Shown one piece after another: positions 43,313 through 52,802 of a stretch of 64,000 nt of DNA. The notes beneath the pieces were generated by a model. That model was not told where the DNA came from, did no database searches, and saw only the letters and a list, made by a program, of their open reading frames with translations. Both the position numbers and the translations under genes were made by a program. Position 1 is the first letter of the stretch. Every line of letters starts with the position of its first letter. This DNA comes from JANQEU01 sp965242805 (GTDB lineage Bacteria; Bacteroidota; Bacteroidia; Cytophagales; Cyclobacteriaceae): the NCBI GenBank assembly GCA_965242805.1, contig CBDETD010000002.1, positions 4,464,001 through 4,528,000 of the forward strand, in the 5' to 3' direction.

Positions 43313-45772
43313 TTACTCGTACCGAAGTGAGTCCACTGGATTGATCTTAATGGATTTTATTAACCTTGAGAAAATGGTAATGATAGCCACGGTTATAACG
43401 AATAGCAGCGGTATGATCAATAACCATACACCCAGTTCGATTCTGAACGTATAGTTTTCCAACCATTGGCTTAGTAATAGCCACGCTATCGGCATTGAAA
43501 CCAGGTATGCAATAAGTATGGTTATGAAATAATTTTTGGATAACAGTATTATCAAATTCCCCATTTGAGCTCCAAGTACCTTCCTGATCCCGATTTCTTT
43601 GGTCCGTTGCTGTAGTGTGAATGACGTAAGACCGAATAGCCCCAGGCATGCAATCAATATTGCCAAACTTGAGAAGGTTGTGAATATCCTTCCGAACTGG
43701 TCGTCCGAGGCATATTGTCGATCATAGAATTCATCCAGGAAGAAATAATCCAGCTGATTATTTGGAAAGGAATTGTCCCATTCACTTTCCACAGTTTTTA
43801 CCAGTTTTTGGAACTGATCATACCTTTCTTTTTGAGAAACACCTGAGGCGATATCAAATTTTATAAAGTAAAACTCCGACCATGAAGATAAAATAAATGC
43901 TGTAGGCTCATAATCATTGTGAAGAGATGTATGATGGTGATTTTCAATGACTCCCCTTACTTGAAGCGGTGCATAAAAACCAGACAGATTCGCACCAATA
44001 GCATCTTCCGGATCCTGAAATCCAAGGACTTCGGCTAACTTCTCGTTGATGACAACGTCCTTCTTGGTCCAGGGATCGTCTCCTTTTCTTAAGGTCCGTC
44101 CGGCAATTGCCTCCAATTCAAAAAAATCAAGGTATTCCAATCCACATGAGACCAGACTGACCCAGACAGATTCTTCTGTTGTCTTTTCGCTGAGATGGAT
44201 ATTTGTACCCCAGCTTATAGTAGTGCCTGGAACCTCACCACTATTTGTAATTTTTACGATACCACTATTCTTCAGCAATTCAGTTTTAAGAGAGTTGTAC
44301 CCAACAAGGTCTGCTCTTTCAGTACTATTAATGTTGCCAGGAGGAGCCTTAATGACCATGATATTGTTGATAGGTAAACCCAGGTCAGAGGATTTCATGA
44401 AGTCAACTTGCTTCCAAACCGTGATGGTCACCGCAATGAGAAGGAATGTTATGATGAATTGCAAGGAGACTAAGACACTTCTAAGCCCAACTTTTCCCAC
44501 CCTTTGATTCTTTTTGTTACCTAATAGTATATTGCTTGTATCAAAGGTCTTGAGCATGATGGCCGGGTAGTACCCAATTATCACTGTACCCACGATCACA
44601 ATTGAAAAGAGTATTAAAATGATGTTAACATTTTCAGTGAAATTGAAGGTCAGGCTAGTCAGACTTTGAAGGAATGGGCTTGCAAGTTGGGTGATGGTCA
44701 GGGCGACCAGAAACGAAATTAAGTTTAGAAAAACTGCTTCCATCATGAAGAGGGAAGTAATTTGACCTGTTGAGGAGCCCATGACTTTCCGGATCCCTAC
44801 TTCTTTCAATCTTTCCACTGTTTTGACGAGGGCGAGGTTTAAATAATTGATCCAGGCAATAATCAATATGATCAATGCAATTATGCCCAATGCCAAGATC
44901 AGTTTTATGTCCACACCAGGAACAAAATCCGGACCAGTGTAAAACAAATGAATTCTATTGAGTGGAGTAAGGAAATATGTTACATCATAACCATATCCCA
45001 TCAGAACCTCTTTGGCATGTTCCACATACAACCTGTTCAGATCTTTTTCAATATCTTCATTTCTTGATCCTGGAGCCAGAAGTAAGTAGCTGAAGAAATC
45101 ATTGGCGTACCAACTGGTCCTCGATTTAGTGTAGTTATCAATGGATTTCATTGAGATCAGCACTCCAAAGCTGATGTGGGAATTTGTCGGGAGATCGTCG
45201 ACCACGGCTACCAATTCATACTCCTTAGCTCCTGAATTACCATCCAACTCAAACGTTTCTCCGATCGCTTGGTCAAAGTTTTTAAAGTACTTAGTTGCAA
45301 CGGATTCAGTCAGAACCGCTTTTTGAGGGGCATTAAATTCATCAACACTTCCCGCCAGAATCTCAAAGTCAAAAATTTCAAACAGTGACTTGTCTCCCGC
45401 AAAAACGGAAGGTTCCTCATATTGTAAAATGTTTTCAGCTTTGTATTTGATCGTGTTGTTGAGGTAATTGAGCTCCCAGAATCGACCATAATTGAGTACG
45501 TCCTTTGATTCATCATTGATCGTTGGCCCATACATTGCTGCGGCATATCCACGATTTCCATGGTCTTCACCATTTTTTATGGCTCTACTATGAATACGAA
45601 CAATCCTATCTGATTTTTCATGATATCTGTCGAAAGATAGATGGAAAGAAACGTATTGGGCAATTGTCAAACACGCTGACATACCAAAGGCCAATCCCAA
45701 TATATTGATAAGGGAAAATGTCTTGTTCTTCTTAACCTGTCTGAGAATCGTTAATAGATAGTTCTTAAGCAT
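43313..45772 (-). CDS. FtsX/MacB-type ABC transporter permease
   Basis: An 819-residue complete permease: start MLKNYLLTILRQVKKNKTFS, first periplasmic core, FtsX block with AWINYLNLALVKTVERLKEV and GIRKVMGSSTGQITSLFM, second core, and last block with FGLTSFTLQQRTKEIGIRKV. It ends NPVDSLRYE. It is the first gene of a two-permease operon. About 90-130 bases upstream lie a sigma-54-like promoter and a three-half-site operator that also occur before another permease gene and before the NtrC-type regulator gene. Confidence 0.92.
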   Translation of the reverse strand: MLKNYLLTILRQVKKNKTFSLINILGLAFGMSACLTIAQYVSFHLSFDRYHEKSDRIVRIHSRAIKNGEDHGNRGYAAAMYGPTINDESKDVLNYGRFWELNYLNNTIKYKAENILQYEEPSVFAGDKSLFEIFDFEILAGSVDEFNAPQKAVLTESVATKYFKNFDQAIGETFELDGNSGAKEYELVAVVDDLPTNSHISFGVLISMKSIDNYTKSRTSWYANDFFSYLLLAPGSRNEDIEKDLNRLYVEHAKEVLMGYGYDVTYFLTPLNRIHLFYTGPDFVPGVDIKLILALGIIALIILIIAWINYLNLALVKTVERLKEVGIRKVMGSSTGQITSLFMMEAVFLNLISFLVALTITQLASPFLQSLTSLTFNFTENVNIILILFSIVIVGTVIIGYYPAIMLKTFDTSNILLGNKKNQRVGKVGLRSVLVSLQFIITFLLIAVTITVWKQVDFMKSSDLGLPINNIMVIKAPPGNINSTERADLVGYNSLKTELLKNSGIVKITNSGEVPGTTISWGTNIHLSEKTTEESVWVSLVSCGLEYLDFFELEAIAGRTLRKGDDPWTKKDVVINEKLAEVLGFQDPEDAIGANLSGFYAPLQVRGVIENHHHTSLHNDYEPTAFILSSWSEFYFIKFDIASGVSQKERYDQFQKLVKTVESEWDNSFPNNQLDYFFLDEFYDRQYASDDQFGRIFTTFSSLAILIACLGLFGLTSFTLQQRTKEIGIRKVLGAQMGNLIILLSKNYFITILIAYLVSMPIAWLLLSQWLENYTFRIELGVWLLIIPLLFVITVAIITIFSRLIKSIKINPVDSLRYE

Positions 45773-45795
45773 ACCCGTTGATTTTCAGGTAAATT

Positions 45796-45811
45796 ATCAA
45801 CAGGCATGCCA
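45796..45811 (-). promoter_or_regulatory. Sigma-54-like promoter of the two-permease operon
   Basis: TGGCATGCCTGTTGAT on the minus strand fits the -24/-12 pattern TGGCAC-N5-TTGC with changes at two of the conserved positions (last C of TGGCAC and C of TTGC). Its first T is 63 bp from the centre of the operator at 45859-45889, a normal enhancer distance. Confidence 0.5.
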
Positions 45812-45858
45812 AGAACATAACTAATTAACAATCAATGTATTATGGTATGATTGAGTTT

Positions 45859-45901
45859 GATACATTGTTTCAACTTGGAACAATGTATCTCCAGTTGAAA
45901 C
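45859..45901 (-). promoter_or_regulatory. Three-half-site operator, copy 1
   Basis: GATACATTGTTTC and GGAACAATGTATC (13-bp arms, one mismatch) surround a 5-bp spacer, and a further TGAAAC lies 14 bp after the GGAAC. The same design occurs at 51460-51500 and 52721-52763. Confidence 0.6.
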
Positions 45902-45902
45902 A

Positions 45903-46688
45903 CTAGAATCTTTTTCTCAAGGATATTTTCCCCCCGGTATGTGGCCCTTCGCAATCCTCACCTTCAAAATCAATTAATAGATCGAAATCATTAACCACTT
46001 CTCCACTTCCATTGTACAATCCCGGGCAACCTCCCATAAAATCGATAAGGTCCTGATTGTACCTGAAGCTCAATATTTCTCCGTCGACCACTTGGAACGA
46101 GATGCTACCATCTGTCTGACCACCACAGCAAGATGTGAAATTTGAGGTATAATAGAAGTCACCTCTAAAGGTGCTCCCTGAACCTGTTATTACCGCGGAA
46201 ATTCCAAAATCTGTATATAAGTTGTCATTCCACAACCCAATGTACTCACCGTTTATCACACTTTCATTTTTCAATGAAAATCCTTCAAAGGGAGAAGACA
46301 GTTTCTGGCTTTCAACAGTATATATCACTATGTTATAATTCACGTCATTTGTAATGGAATCTCCATCTGAGTCAAGTAATGACGCAGGCAGATATTCTCT
46401 GTATTCGGTCTCGCTAGAGGTTCCCACACTCAAATATTGGTTATCTCCCAGGTTTTGGATCAATTCCAGGTTAAGTGCCCCGAATGATGATTCTTTCGAT
46501 ACAATGATTTGAAAATCGCCGACGTTAGGATCGAGAACTTCAAATTCAATTCTGATATCACTGGCGTTGCCATTGTTGCCAATATCAAATACCCTGGTGA
46601 TTGTAATGTTTTCAGAGATCAAATCCTCCTCATCTTCCTTCGAGCATGCTAATAACAGAATTGTAAGGATCATAAGTAATTTTTTCAT
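45903..46688 (-). CDS. Hypothetical lipoprotein
   Basis: A 261-residue protein with a lipoprotein signal ending LLLAC (Cys15), followed by an acidic stretch typical of surface-exposed Bacteroidota lipoproteins (SKEDEEDLISE). The body is strand-rich with no family I recognise: ITITRVFDIGNNGNASDIRI, FYYTSNFTSCCGGQTDGSIS and a final KISLRKRF. A CC pair and two more Cys near the end could form disulfides. It lies 72 bases downstream of a 7TM-AraC regulator gene and may be in its operon. Confidence 0.6.
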   Translation of the reverse strand: MKKLLMILTILLLACSKEDEEDLISENITITRVFDIGNNGNASDIRIEFEVLDPNVGDFQIIVSKESSFGALNLELIQNLGDNQYLSVGTSSETEYREYLPASLLDSDGDSITNDVNYNIVIYTVESQKLSSPFEGFSLKNESVINGEYIGLWNDNLYTDFGISAVITGSGSTFRGDFYYTSNFTSCCGGQTDGSISFQVVDGEILSFRYNQDLIDFMGGCPGLYNGSGEVVNDFDLLIDFEGEDCEGPHTGGKISLRKRF

Positions 46689-46760
46689 ATCAGTAGAAAT
46701 TCTATTGGTTATGAATCCTGAACAGCTATGATTCGGAAAAGGGTAAAATATTATCGGATT

Positions 46761-47855
46761 TTACTCTTTTAGTTGAGAACTCATATGTCTGGAGCGATAT
46801 TCTTTGGGAGATAAACCTGTAATTCGTTTGAAATGCTGGTAAAAAGAAACTTTGTTGTTGAATCCTGAATCCAAAGCAATGGTCAGGATTTTCATATTAC
46901 TTCTCTTAGGATCTTGAAGTAATCCAATAGCATGATTCACACGTAATTCGTTGATTAATTCTGTGTATGACTTTTTTAGATAGTGATTCAGGGCCTGAGA
47001 TATGTGATGTTTAGGGATTTGAAGGTCCCGTGAAAGGTCTTCAAGTGAAAACTCTGAAGACAGAAAGACCTTATTTGACTTCAAATGATTAGATACCTGA
47101 TCACTTATTATATGTTCATGATCTGTACTTAGACTACTTTTTTGGTAAGACTTTCTCACCCTAAACCGTTCTGGGTTGATGCTGTCAATGTATGATGTTG
47201 AATAAATGGCAGTTACAATTATTATCGAGATTATATAATCAATGTTGAGTGTGAGAGTTTCTGTACTCACCATTACATAATATGCTATCCTTCCGGCGCA
47301 ATAGATCAGATAGGAAATGGACAGTATTCTTAACCATCTTGTCTTTTTTGAGATTGCAATGATAACCAGCCAAATTCCGTACCCTACAAATTGAGCATGT
47401 TTGAGTACTTGAGTGATCCTGACGAACATAAGGGTTTCTTCCGGAGTATCTGTGATCCGGTACCAGCGCCACTCAAATAGGATGGCAGAAATAATGTTTA
47501 AATGATTAACGAAGTACAGTAGGAAAGGTAAGAAATGCAATAAATCAATCTTTCGTAGCCTGAAATTTTGAACTAACCTACTGCGAACAAATAAGAAAAT
47601 AAATGGGCCAAGCAAAAGGTCAAAATTTGCGAAAAATAGTCCTGTAACCTGCAATGGACCATCGTAGTAGCCTAACCAGTAACCAAGCCAAAAAAGTAGG
47701 ACGATTGAGAATATCATCATCACCCAAGCCAGATAAAATGCAGGTCCGGATTTTAGTTTGGATTTAATGAAAAGAACCAGGGCCATGAAAATACCCTGAC
47801 CTGATGCCACCAGAAAAAAGGCATGAGATAAATTTTCAAAAGTCATTTGATTCAA
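46761..47855 (-). CDS. 7TM-AraC-type transcriptional regulator
   Basis: A 364-residue protein with seven membrane helices in the first 225 residues and a C-terminal AraC domain: LSSEFSLEDLSRDLQIPKHH, ISQALNHYLKKSYTELINEL, ALDSGFNNKVSFYQHFKRIT and GLSPKEYRSRHM. It has the same design as the regulator at 37.5-38.6 kb but a different membrane part, so it probably senses something else. A lipoprotein gene follows 72 bases downstream and a cytochrome gene lies upstream. Confidence 0.88.
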   Translation of the reverse strand: MNQMTFENLSHAFFLVASGQGIFMALVLFIKSKLKSGPAFYLAWVMMIFSIVLLFWLGYWLGYYDGPLQVTGLFFANFDLLLGPFIFLFVRSRLVQNFRLRKIDLLHFLPFLLYFVNHLNIISAILFEWRWYRITDTPEETLMFVRITQVLKHAQFVGYGIWLVIIAISKKTRWLRILSISYLIYCAGRIAYYVMVSTETLTLNIDYIISIIIVTAIYSTSYIDSINPERFRVRKSYQKSSLSTDHEHIISDQVSNHLKSNKVFLSSEFSLEDLSRDLQIPKHHISQALNHYLKKSYTELINELRVNHAIGLLQDPKRSNMKILTIALDSGFNNKVSFYQHFKRITGLSPKEYRSRHMSSQLKE

Positions 47856-47904
47856 GCTTCAGTGGTATCTATTTAAACACCACAGATCACTTGAACCATT
47901 ATTC

Positions 47905-48903
47905 CTAGTAACCGGGAGCTGTACCTTCCTGGACCCCATTTGGAGTAACATATGTTACAGGATCAAGTGTAGAGAGGTATTTGTAAATGGCTTTGAGTTC
48001 CAGGTCTGACATTCTACTCAATGGACCCCATGGCATGGGTGATCCCTGAATGATTCGTCCTTTTCTGAATCTTTCAATGAAATCATTTTGAGTCCAATTG
48101 GCCATTCTTCCCGATTCGGGATCAGGGGTGAGATTAGGGGAGATCACATGTCTGTTTTTGTCAACTTCTCCCTTATCATTTATCATTTCCATGGGAAATC
48201 CTCCGGCATACAATTCTCCGATCCATCCTCCGGTTCGCAAATCTCTGTTGGTGTGACAACCCATACAATTGGCAACGCTTTGGGCAAGATATTTTCCATA
48301 TAAGGCTGTAGAGTCCTTTCCAGGTACTTCCGGCACATCCATATCTCCCATCGGCTTTATTCCACCCATCGCCCAGATCATTTTGCCAAGAAGATTCCAG
48401 TCATTTTCAGGTCGTTTGTTACTGACAGGAGATGTTGTTCTCAGGTATGAAATAATAGCAGTAAGGTCCTCATCACCCAGATCATAAAATGGCATGAAGT
48501 CCATCAATGCTTCGCCGTTCTTTTTAACTCCGCATCGCATGGCCCTGGCTATTTCGGTATCAGAGTACCCACCAATCCCTGATTCTAGGTCAGGTGTAAT
48601 ATTAGGAGTGTATACAGTTCCTATAGGAAGCACAAAGTTGAATCCACCACTCAAAGGAACTTCTTCTCCAGCCTCCACCCGTGTGAATTCCGAGGGCATA
48701 GCATGGCAATGGGCGCAATGAGCTGGTCCATAAACAAGGTACTTGCCACGCGCGATCAATGATGAATCATTACTTGCAGTGATTTCAGGATATGGGGATA
48801 CGAATTGGGGATTGGATTTAGTCTGTAGGAAGACAATAAACCCAATAACCAGAACGAACAAGACAATTCCGACCCATTTAAGGATCATGAGGAAAGTTTT
48901 CAT
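47905..48903 (-). CDS. Diheme cytochrome c
   Basis: A 332-residue protein with an N-terminal membrane anchor (about residues 8-27) and two heme c sites: CAHCH at 63-67 and CMGCH in SVANCMGCHTNRD at about 213-217. Methionines that could be sixth ligands are in the segments LMDFMPF and SPMPWGPLS. The layout matches cytochrome subunits of periplasmic dehydrogenases, which normally have three heme sites; here two are found. No dehydrogenase gene adjoins it, so the electron donor is unknown. Confidence 0.85.
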   Translation of the reverse strand: MKTFLMILKWVGIVLFVLVIGFIVFLQTKSNPQFVSPYPEITASNDSSLIARGKYLVYGPAHCAHCHAMPSEFTRVEAGEEVPLSGGFNFVLPIGTVYTPNITPDLESGIGGYSDTEIARAMRCGVKKNGEALMDFMPFYDLGDEDLTAIISYLRTTSPVSNKRPENDWNLLGKMIWAMGGIKPMGDMDVPEVPGKDSTALYGKYLAQSVANCMGCHTNRDLRTGGWIGELYAGGFPMEMINDKGEVDKNRHVISPNLTPDPESGRMANWTQNDFIERFRKGRIIQGSPMPWGPLSRMSDLELKAIYKYLSTLDPVTYVTPNGVQEGTAPGY

Positions 48904-48964
48904 AGGTTGTGAGATTAGTTTACCGCTCTCAAAATAGAAAACATCCTTCTGTTTGTCAAGGTAT

Positions 48965-51367
48965 TTATTCGTATCTCAGTGAGTCTATGGGATTTGATGT
49001 TGCAGCCTGGAATGATCGGTATCCTACTGCTCCAATCGTAATTAACAGGGATATTAAAATGGCCATAACAAAATAAATTGGTGTGATGGGTATCCGATAT
49101 TCAAATCCATTTAACCATTCCTGGCTCAGAAAATAGGCAGCGGGTATTGCTAAAAAGAAAGAAACAAACAAAAGTATTAAGTACTCCTTTCCGAAGATTC
49201 CAAGGATGTGGAAAATATGGGCACCAAATACTTTGCGAATACTTATGTTTTTCCTGTTTCTGTTTGCCATAAAAGATACGAGACCATATAACCCAAATAT
49301 GCCAATGAGTATTGCCATGACCGAGAAAATTTGGAATACACCGTAAACCAGGTTTTCCAGGATGTAGTTGTCTTTGATGATATCTGACAAGAAGGTGGCC
49401 ATGAATATTTCATCACCGGCAAATTTCCTGAACACATTTTCTATTTCAGGAATAAAGGTGCCAAAGTTATTTGAGGAAAGTCTAATATTGATTTGACCCA
49501 TATTATCAGGCTCGTAAAGCATTATTACAGGTCTTAGTGCCTCCTGAAGTCCACTCACATGAAAATCCTCTACTACTCCCACGATTTTACCCTTACGCTC
49601 TCCAAGGAATTTAATGCTTACACCAATAGCGGAGTCAAGAGGTAAGCTACCCCTTTTTAGAAACTCTCGATTTACAACTAATTTATGCGTTGAGTCTGCA
49701 AATAATTTATCATCAAGATTTCGGCCAGCGATTAAAGGGATCTCATAAAGTTCCAGATAATCCGAATCTATGAACTTCACATTTGTACTCATCCTGTCAG
49801 TAGTCGTTTTTCCGGAGATATGATAAGCAGTATTCCAATTCATGTTAGAGATTGGAGAACTCATACAATGAGTTCCACCGTGGATGAAACTCAAATCGAG
49901 AAGTGCGTTTTTGACCAGTTCAATTTTGTCTCTGCTCCTTTCGGGAAATTCTATCAGGACAATGTTCTCCCGGTCAAATCCAAGGTCTTTCTTTTTAATG
50001 TAGGTCATTTGAGATGCTACTATGATTGTAGTAATGATCAGTAAGTTGGCTATTACAAATTGAGTGATCACCAAAGTTTTCCTTAGTGACATTTTCCCTG
50101 ATCCACGTCGTATGGATATTCGATTCTGCAAAGCTGTGATAGGGTTATAATTTGCCAGTACCACTGACGGATAAAAACCCGCTAATAAGCTTACCACTAC
50201 ACATAGAAGAATTGCAAATACCACTATCGTGAAGTCGTAACCCATTTGGAAGTTGACGATTGCAAGGAATCCATTCATTTTGTCAATGAATACCTGACCT
50301 ATTGTAAAAGCCAGAAGGCATGAAATCAAAACTATTATGAAGGTCTCTCCAATGAATTGTGTCATCAATCCTGCCCTGGAACTGCCAAGAGTTTTTCGGA
50401 TACCTACCTCCTTTGATCTTTGTACAGCCTGTGCGGTGGCAAGATTTATAAAGTTTAGAATTGAAGCTACCAGGGTAATTACTGCCAGTAAAATAAATCC
50501 AATCAATACTTCAGTAGGAGCCACATATCTAACACCGTCATCAAACCTGGTATCAGTATGCACTTCCGATAATGGCTGGAAATGATAGGTATTTCTTTGT
50601 TTTTTTCTTTCCGAGAAATTTGGGTATGCAATACTGTGAACCTCTCCCTGAAGGACTGTAAGGTCATCAGATGGATCTACAACGACATACACTGTGCCCG
50701 CCCAGTATGAATTCCAACTACGAACATAAGAACCATTCCATTCAAGGATAGTAGGGTAGGAGATAAGGATCTCAAAGTATACGTTGGTATTAGTGGGAGT
50801 GTCTTTCATTATCCCCACTACCTCCAGATCATGTTTTTCATCAAAAGTGATGAATTGACCTATCGGATTATCATTACCAAAATACTTTTTGGCGATTTTT
50901 TCAGTCAGATACACTTTGAAAGGCTCTCCCAGTGAAGAAGAAGGTGCCCCCTGAAGGATTGAGAAGTTTAGATTGTTTAAAAAAGCAGGATTCGCAAATA
51001 GAATATTATCCTCCTCAATAAATGCCTTCTTTTTTTTGTTGTGGGTGAACTCCATTGAGGCTCCAACAGGTCCATGCATGGTAATCACCTCTTTGATAGC
51101 GCTCTTTTTTTCATCCAGATTGAATCCCATGGCATTAGGCATTATACCACCGTATTGGATACCATCGTCGCCGACATAGTGTTCGACCAATCTGTATATG
51201 TTTTCAGAATTGTTATGGAAATTGTCAAAGGTCAATTCATGTTTCAAAATCGTATAAACTACCAGGCAGCACGTGATCCCGATACTTAGTCCTAGGACGT
51301 TGACCATTACATAGAATTTATTCTTTCTAAAGTTCCTGAAAGCGGTTACAAGGTAATTCCGGATCAT
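48965..51367 (-). CDS. FtsX/MacB-type ABC transporter permease
   Basis: An 800-residue complete permease: MIRNYLVTAFRNFRKNKFYV, first core, FtsX block with LNFINLATAQAVQRSKEVGI and RKTLGSSRAGLMTQFIGETF, second core and last block with FGLYGLVSFMANRNRKNISI. It ends NPIDSLRYE. It is monocistronic. Its promoter region carries the same operator as the two-permease operon and a TGG element at exactly the same distance (63 bp), so both are probably controlled by one regulator. Confidence 0.92.
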   Translation of the reverse strand: MIRNYLVTAFRNFRKNKFYVMVNVLGLSIGITCCLVVYTILKHELTFDNFHNNSENIYRLVEHYVGDDGIQYGGIMPNAMGFNLDEKKSAIKEVITMHGPVGASMEFTHNKKKKAFIEEDNILFANPAFLNNLNFSILQGAPSSSLGEPFKVYLTEKIAKKYFGNDNPIGQFITFDEKHDLEVVGIMKDTPTNTNVYFEILISYPTILEWNGSYVRSWNSYWAGTVYVVVDPSDDLTVLQGEVHSIAYPNFSERKKQRNTYHFQPLSEVHTDTRFDDGVRYVAPTEVLIGFILLAVITLVASILNFINLATAQAVQRSKEVGIRKTLGSSRAGLMTQFIGETFIIVLISCLLAFTIGQVFIDKMNGFLAIVNFQMGYDFTIVVFAILLCVVVSLLAGFYPSVVLANYNPITALQNRISIRRGSGKMSLRKTLVITQFVIANLLIITTIIVASQMTYIKKKDLGFDRENIVLIEFPERSRDKIELVKNALLDLSFIHGGTHCMSSPISNMNWNTAYHISGKTTTDRMSTNVKFIDSDYLELYEIPLIAGRNLDDKLFADSTHKLVVNREFLKRGSLPLDSAIGVSIKFLGERKGKIVGVVEDFHVSGLQEALRPVIMLYEPDNMGQINIRLSSNNFGTFIPEIENVFRKFAGDEIFMATFLSDIIKDNYILENLVYGVFQIFSVMAILIGIFGLYGLVSFMANRNRKNISIRKVFGAHIFHILGIFGKEYLILLFVSFFLAIPAAYFLSQEWLNGFEYRIPITPIYFVMAILISLLITIGAVGYRSFQAATSNPIDSLRYE

Positions 51368-51395
51368 AATAGTTCAATCATTTGTCTTATGGTTT

Positions 51396-51410
51396 ACCAA
51401 GACGATACCA
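51396..51410 (-). promoter_or_regulatory. Sigma-54-like promoter element of the third permease
   Basis: TGGTATCGTCTTGGT resembles TGGCAC-N5-TTGC but with one base fewer between the halves. Its first T is 63 bp from the operator centre (51473), as in the other permease promoter. Position is better evidence than sequence here. Confidence 0.4.
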
Positions 51411-51459
51411 AAAGGTTAAAGTGCTAATAATCAGTACTTTATAAAAGTAATGTAATAAA

Positions 51460-51500
51460 CAAAATGTTTCATTTCGAAACATTTTGTTTGTGAATGAAAC
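51460..51500 (-). promoter_or_regulatory. Three-half-site operator, copy 2
   Basis: CAAAATGTTTC and GAAACATTTTG are perfect 11-bp arms around a 5-bp spacer, with a further TGAAAC 14 bp after the GAAAC, as in copy 1. It lies between the permease gene and the divergent peroxiredoxin gene and may affect both. Confidence 0.6.
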
Positions 51501-51555
51501 AATATCCTCCTATTTTGACTTCACTTTAGACTAAACAACTCAAAGCACTGAATGT

Positions 51556-52116
51556 ATGAAAGGCTTCACTCTCTTCGCACTTTGTATTTTAACAGTTTCT
51601 ATTGTGGCACAAGATCTTCCCAGGGCAGCCAAAGACGTCCAGCCATTGATGAATGGCGAAAATGTGCCGGATGCTCAGTTGACCAATCTGGAAGGAGAAA
51701 AGGTTTCATTGTTAAAACTGTTGTCGGCAAAGCCGGCAATGATAATTTTCTACCGTGGGAGTTGGTGTCCTTATTGTAATAGGCAATTAGCAGGGTTACA
51801 GGAAGTCGAACCTCAAATACGAGATCTGGGATTTCAAATTTTGGCGATCAGCCCGGATAAAGTGGAGGGCATGAGAGAAACGGTGGCTGAAAACCAACTT
51901 TCCTACAATGTTTTTTCTGATAGTGATTTAGACTTTACCAAGCGAATGGGGTTGGCCTTCATTGATCGTAAGGACCGAAAGTTACCTGTTCCAGCGGTAT
52001 ACCTCGTTGACAGAACTGGATTGATTCAATTCAATTATGTCAATCCCAACTATAAGGTCAGACCAGAACCAGAGCTTTTATTGAAAGCGGCGGAGCTGAT
52101 GGTGCGGAGTGAATGA
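51556..52116 (+). CDS. Secreted peroxiredoxin/AhpC-TSA family protein
   Basis: A 186-residue protein with a signal peptide (cleavage near AQD, residue 20). The thioredoxin-fold domain has FYRGSWCPYCNRQL with Cys71 and Cys74, then ISPDKVEGMRETVAENQLSY and the cis-Pro region LPVPAVYLVDRTGLIQF. In this BCP/PrxQ-like form the first Cys is the peroxide-reactive one and the second is two residues on, a CxxC arrangement nearer to thiol oxidoreductases. It would protect periplasmic proteins from peroxide. An operator lies upstream. Confidence 0.82.
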   Translation: MKGFTLFALCILTVSIVAQDLPRAAKDVQPLMNGENVPDAQLTNLEGEKVSLLKLLSAKPAMIIFYRGSWCPYCNRQLAGLQEVEPQIRDLGFQILAISPDKVEGMRETVAENQLSYNVFSDSDLDFTKRMGLAFIDRKDRKLPVPAVYLVDRTGLIQFNYVNPNYKVRPEPELLLKAAELMVRSE

Positions 52117-52186
52117 TCAAAAAATTTGTAAATTCTGGTTTAGGTGTGCAGAAATTGTATTCATCTAATAACCTAACTGTATAACT

Positions 52187-52618
52187 ATGACTGAAAAAAT
52201 CAAACCCCCAACCTGGTACTGGATTGTAACCATAATTGCCTTGCTTTGGAACCTGGCAGGTGTAGCCAATTACATCCGAAATGTGACTATGACAGAAGAA
52301 ATGTTAGCCACTTATTCAGCTGCCGAACAGGAACTGATTACTTCAGTTCCGACATGGTCGACGGCTGCATTCGCCTTTGCCGTATGGGGAGGTGTTTTGG
52401 GTTGTATCGCACTAATAATTAGGAAGGCCTGGGCGTATCATGTATTTATTGTTTCCTTGGCAGGTATTTTAGTCCAAATGTTTTACAATTTGGCAATGAG
52501 TAACATGCTGGATGTTTATGGTTTGGCCGGGGCAATCTTACCTTTAATGGTCATTCCCATTGGTATCTTTCTGGTTTGGATGTCAAAAAAAGCCATTTCT
52601 TCGGGATGGATTACCTAG
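52187..52618 (+). CDS. Hypothetical four-helix membrane protein
   Basis: A 143-residue protein with four membrane helices (about residues 11-30, 57-76, 83-103, 113-133). The polar loop MTEEMLATYSAAEQELITSV precedes the second helix. Similar small proteins are common in Bacteroidota without assigned role. It follows the peroxiredoxin gene by 70 bases on the same strand. Confidence 0.7.
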   Translation: MTEKIKPPTWYWIVTIIALLWNLAGVANYIRNVTMTEEMLATYSAAEQELITSVPTWSTAAFAFAVWGGVLGCIALIIRKAWAYHVFIVSLAGILVQMFYNLAMSNMLDVYGLAGAILPLMVIPIGIFLVWMSKKAISSGWIT

Positions 52619-52720
52619 TGGTCTCTTATCTCAAAGCAAGGCTGTATGTGCTATTGAGGTAATAATACCTTTCTTCCTTATTATTCTAAGGATCAAATAA
52701 TTACACTCCTCTTAAATTTT

Positions 52721-52763
52721 AAATGTTCCTAAATGGAACATTTTTTTTGTTTTAATATGAAAC
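52721..52763 (+). promoter_or_regulatory. Three-half-site operator, copy 3 (regulator gene)
   Basis: AAATGTTCC and GGAACATTT (perfect 9-bp arms, 5-bp spacer) are followed after 18 bp by TGAAAC. A further ATGTTTC (52778-52784) lies 12 bp on, forming an inverted pair with GAAACAT. No sigma-54-like box follows at 63 bp, so this copy probably serves autoregulation. It ends 40 bases before the regulator start. Confidence 0.55.
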
Positions 52764-52802
52764 ATTTTATTGATTAGATGTTTCGAATCTCAACTGAAAC
52801 AA

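Noticed and set aside
52770..52802. TTG start of the response regulator
   Set aside because: The extra 11 codons lie within the operator region and are not part of a receiver domain; the ATG at 52803 gives the normal start.
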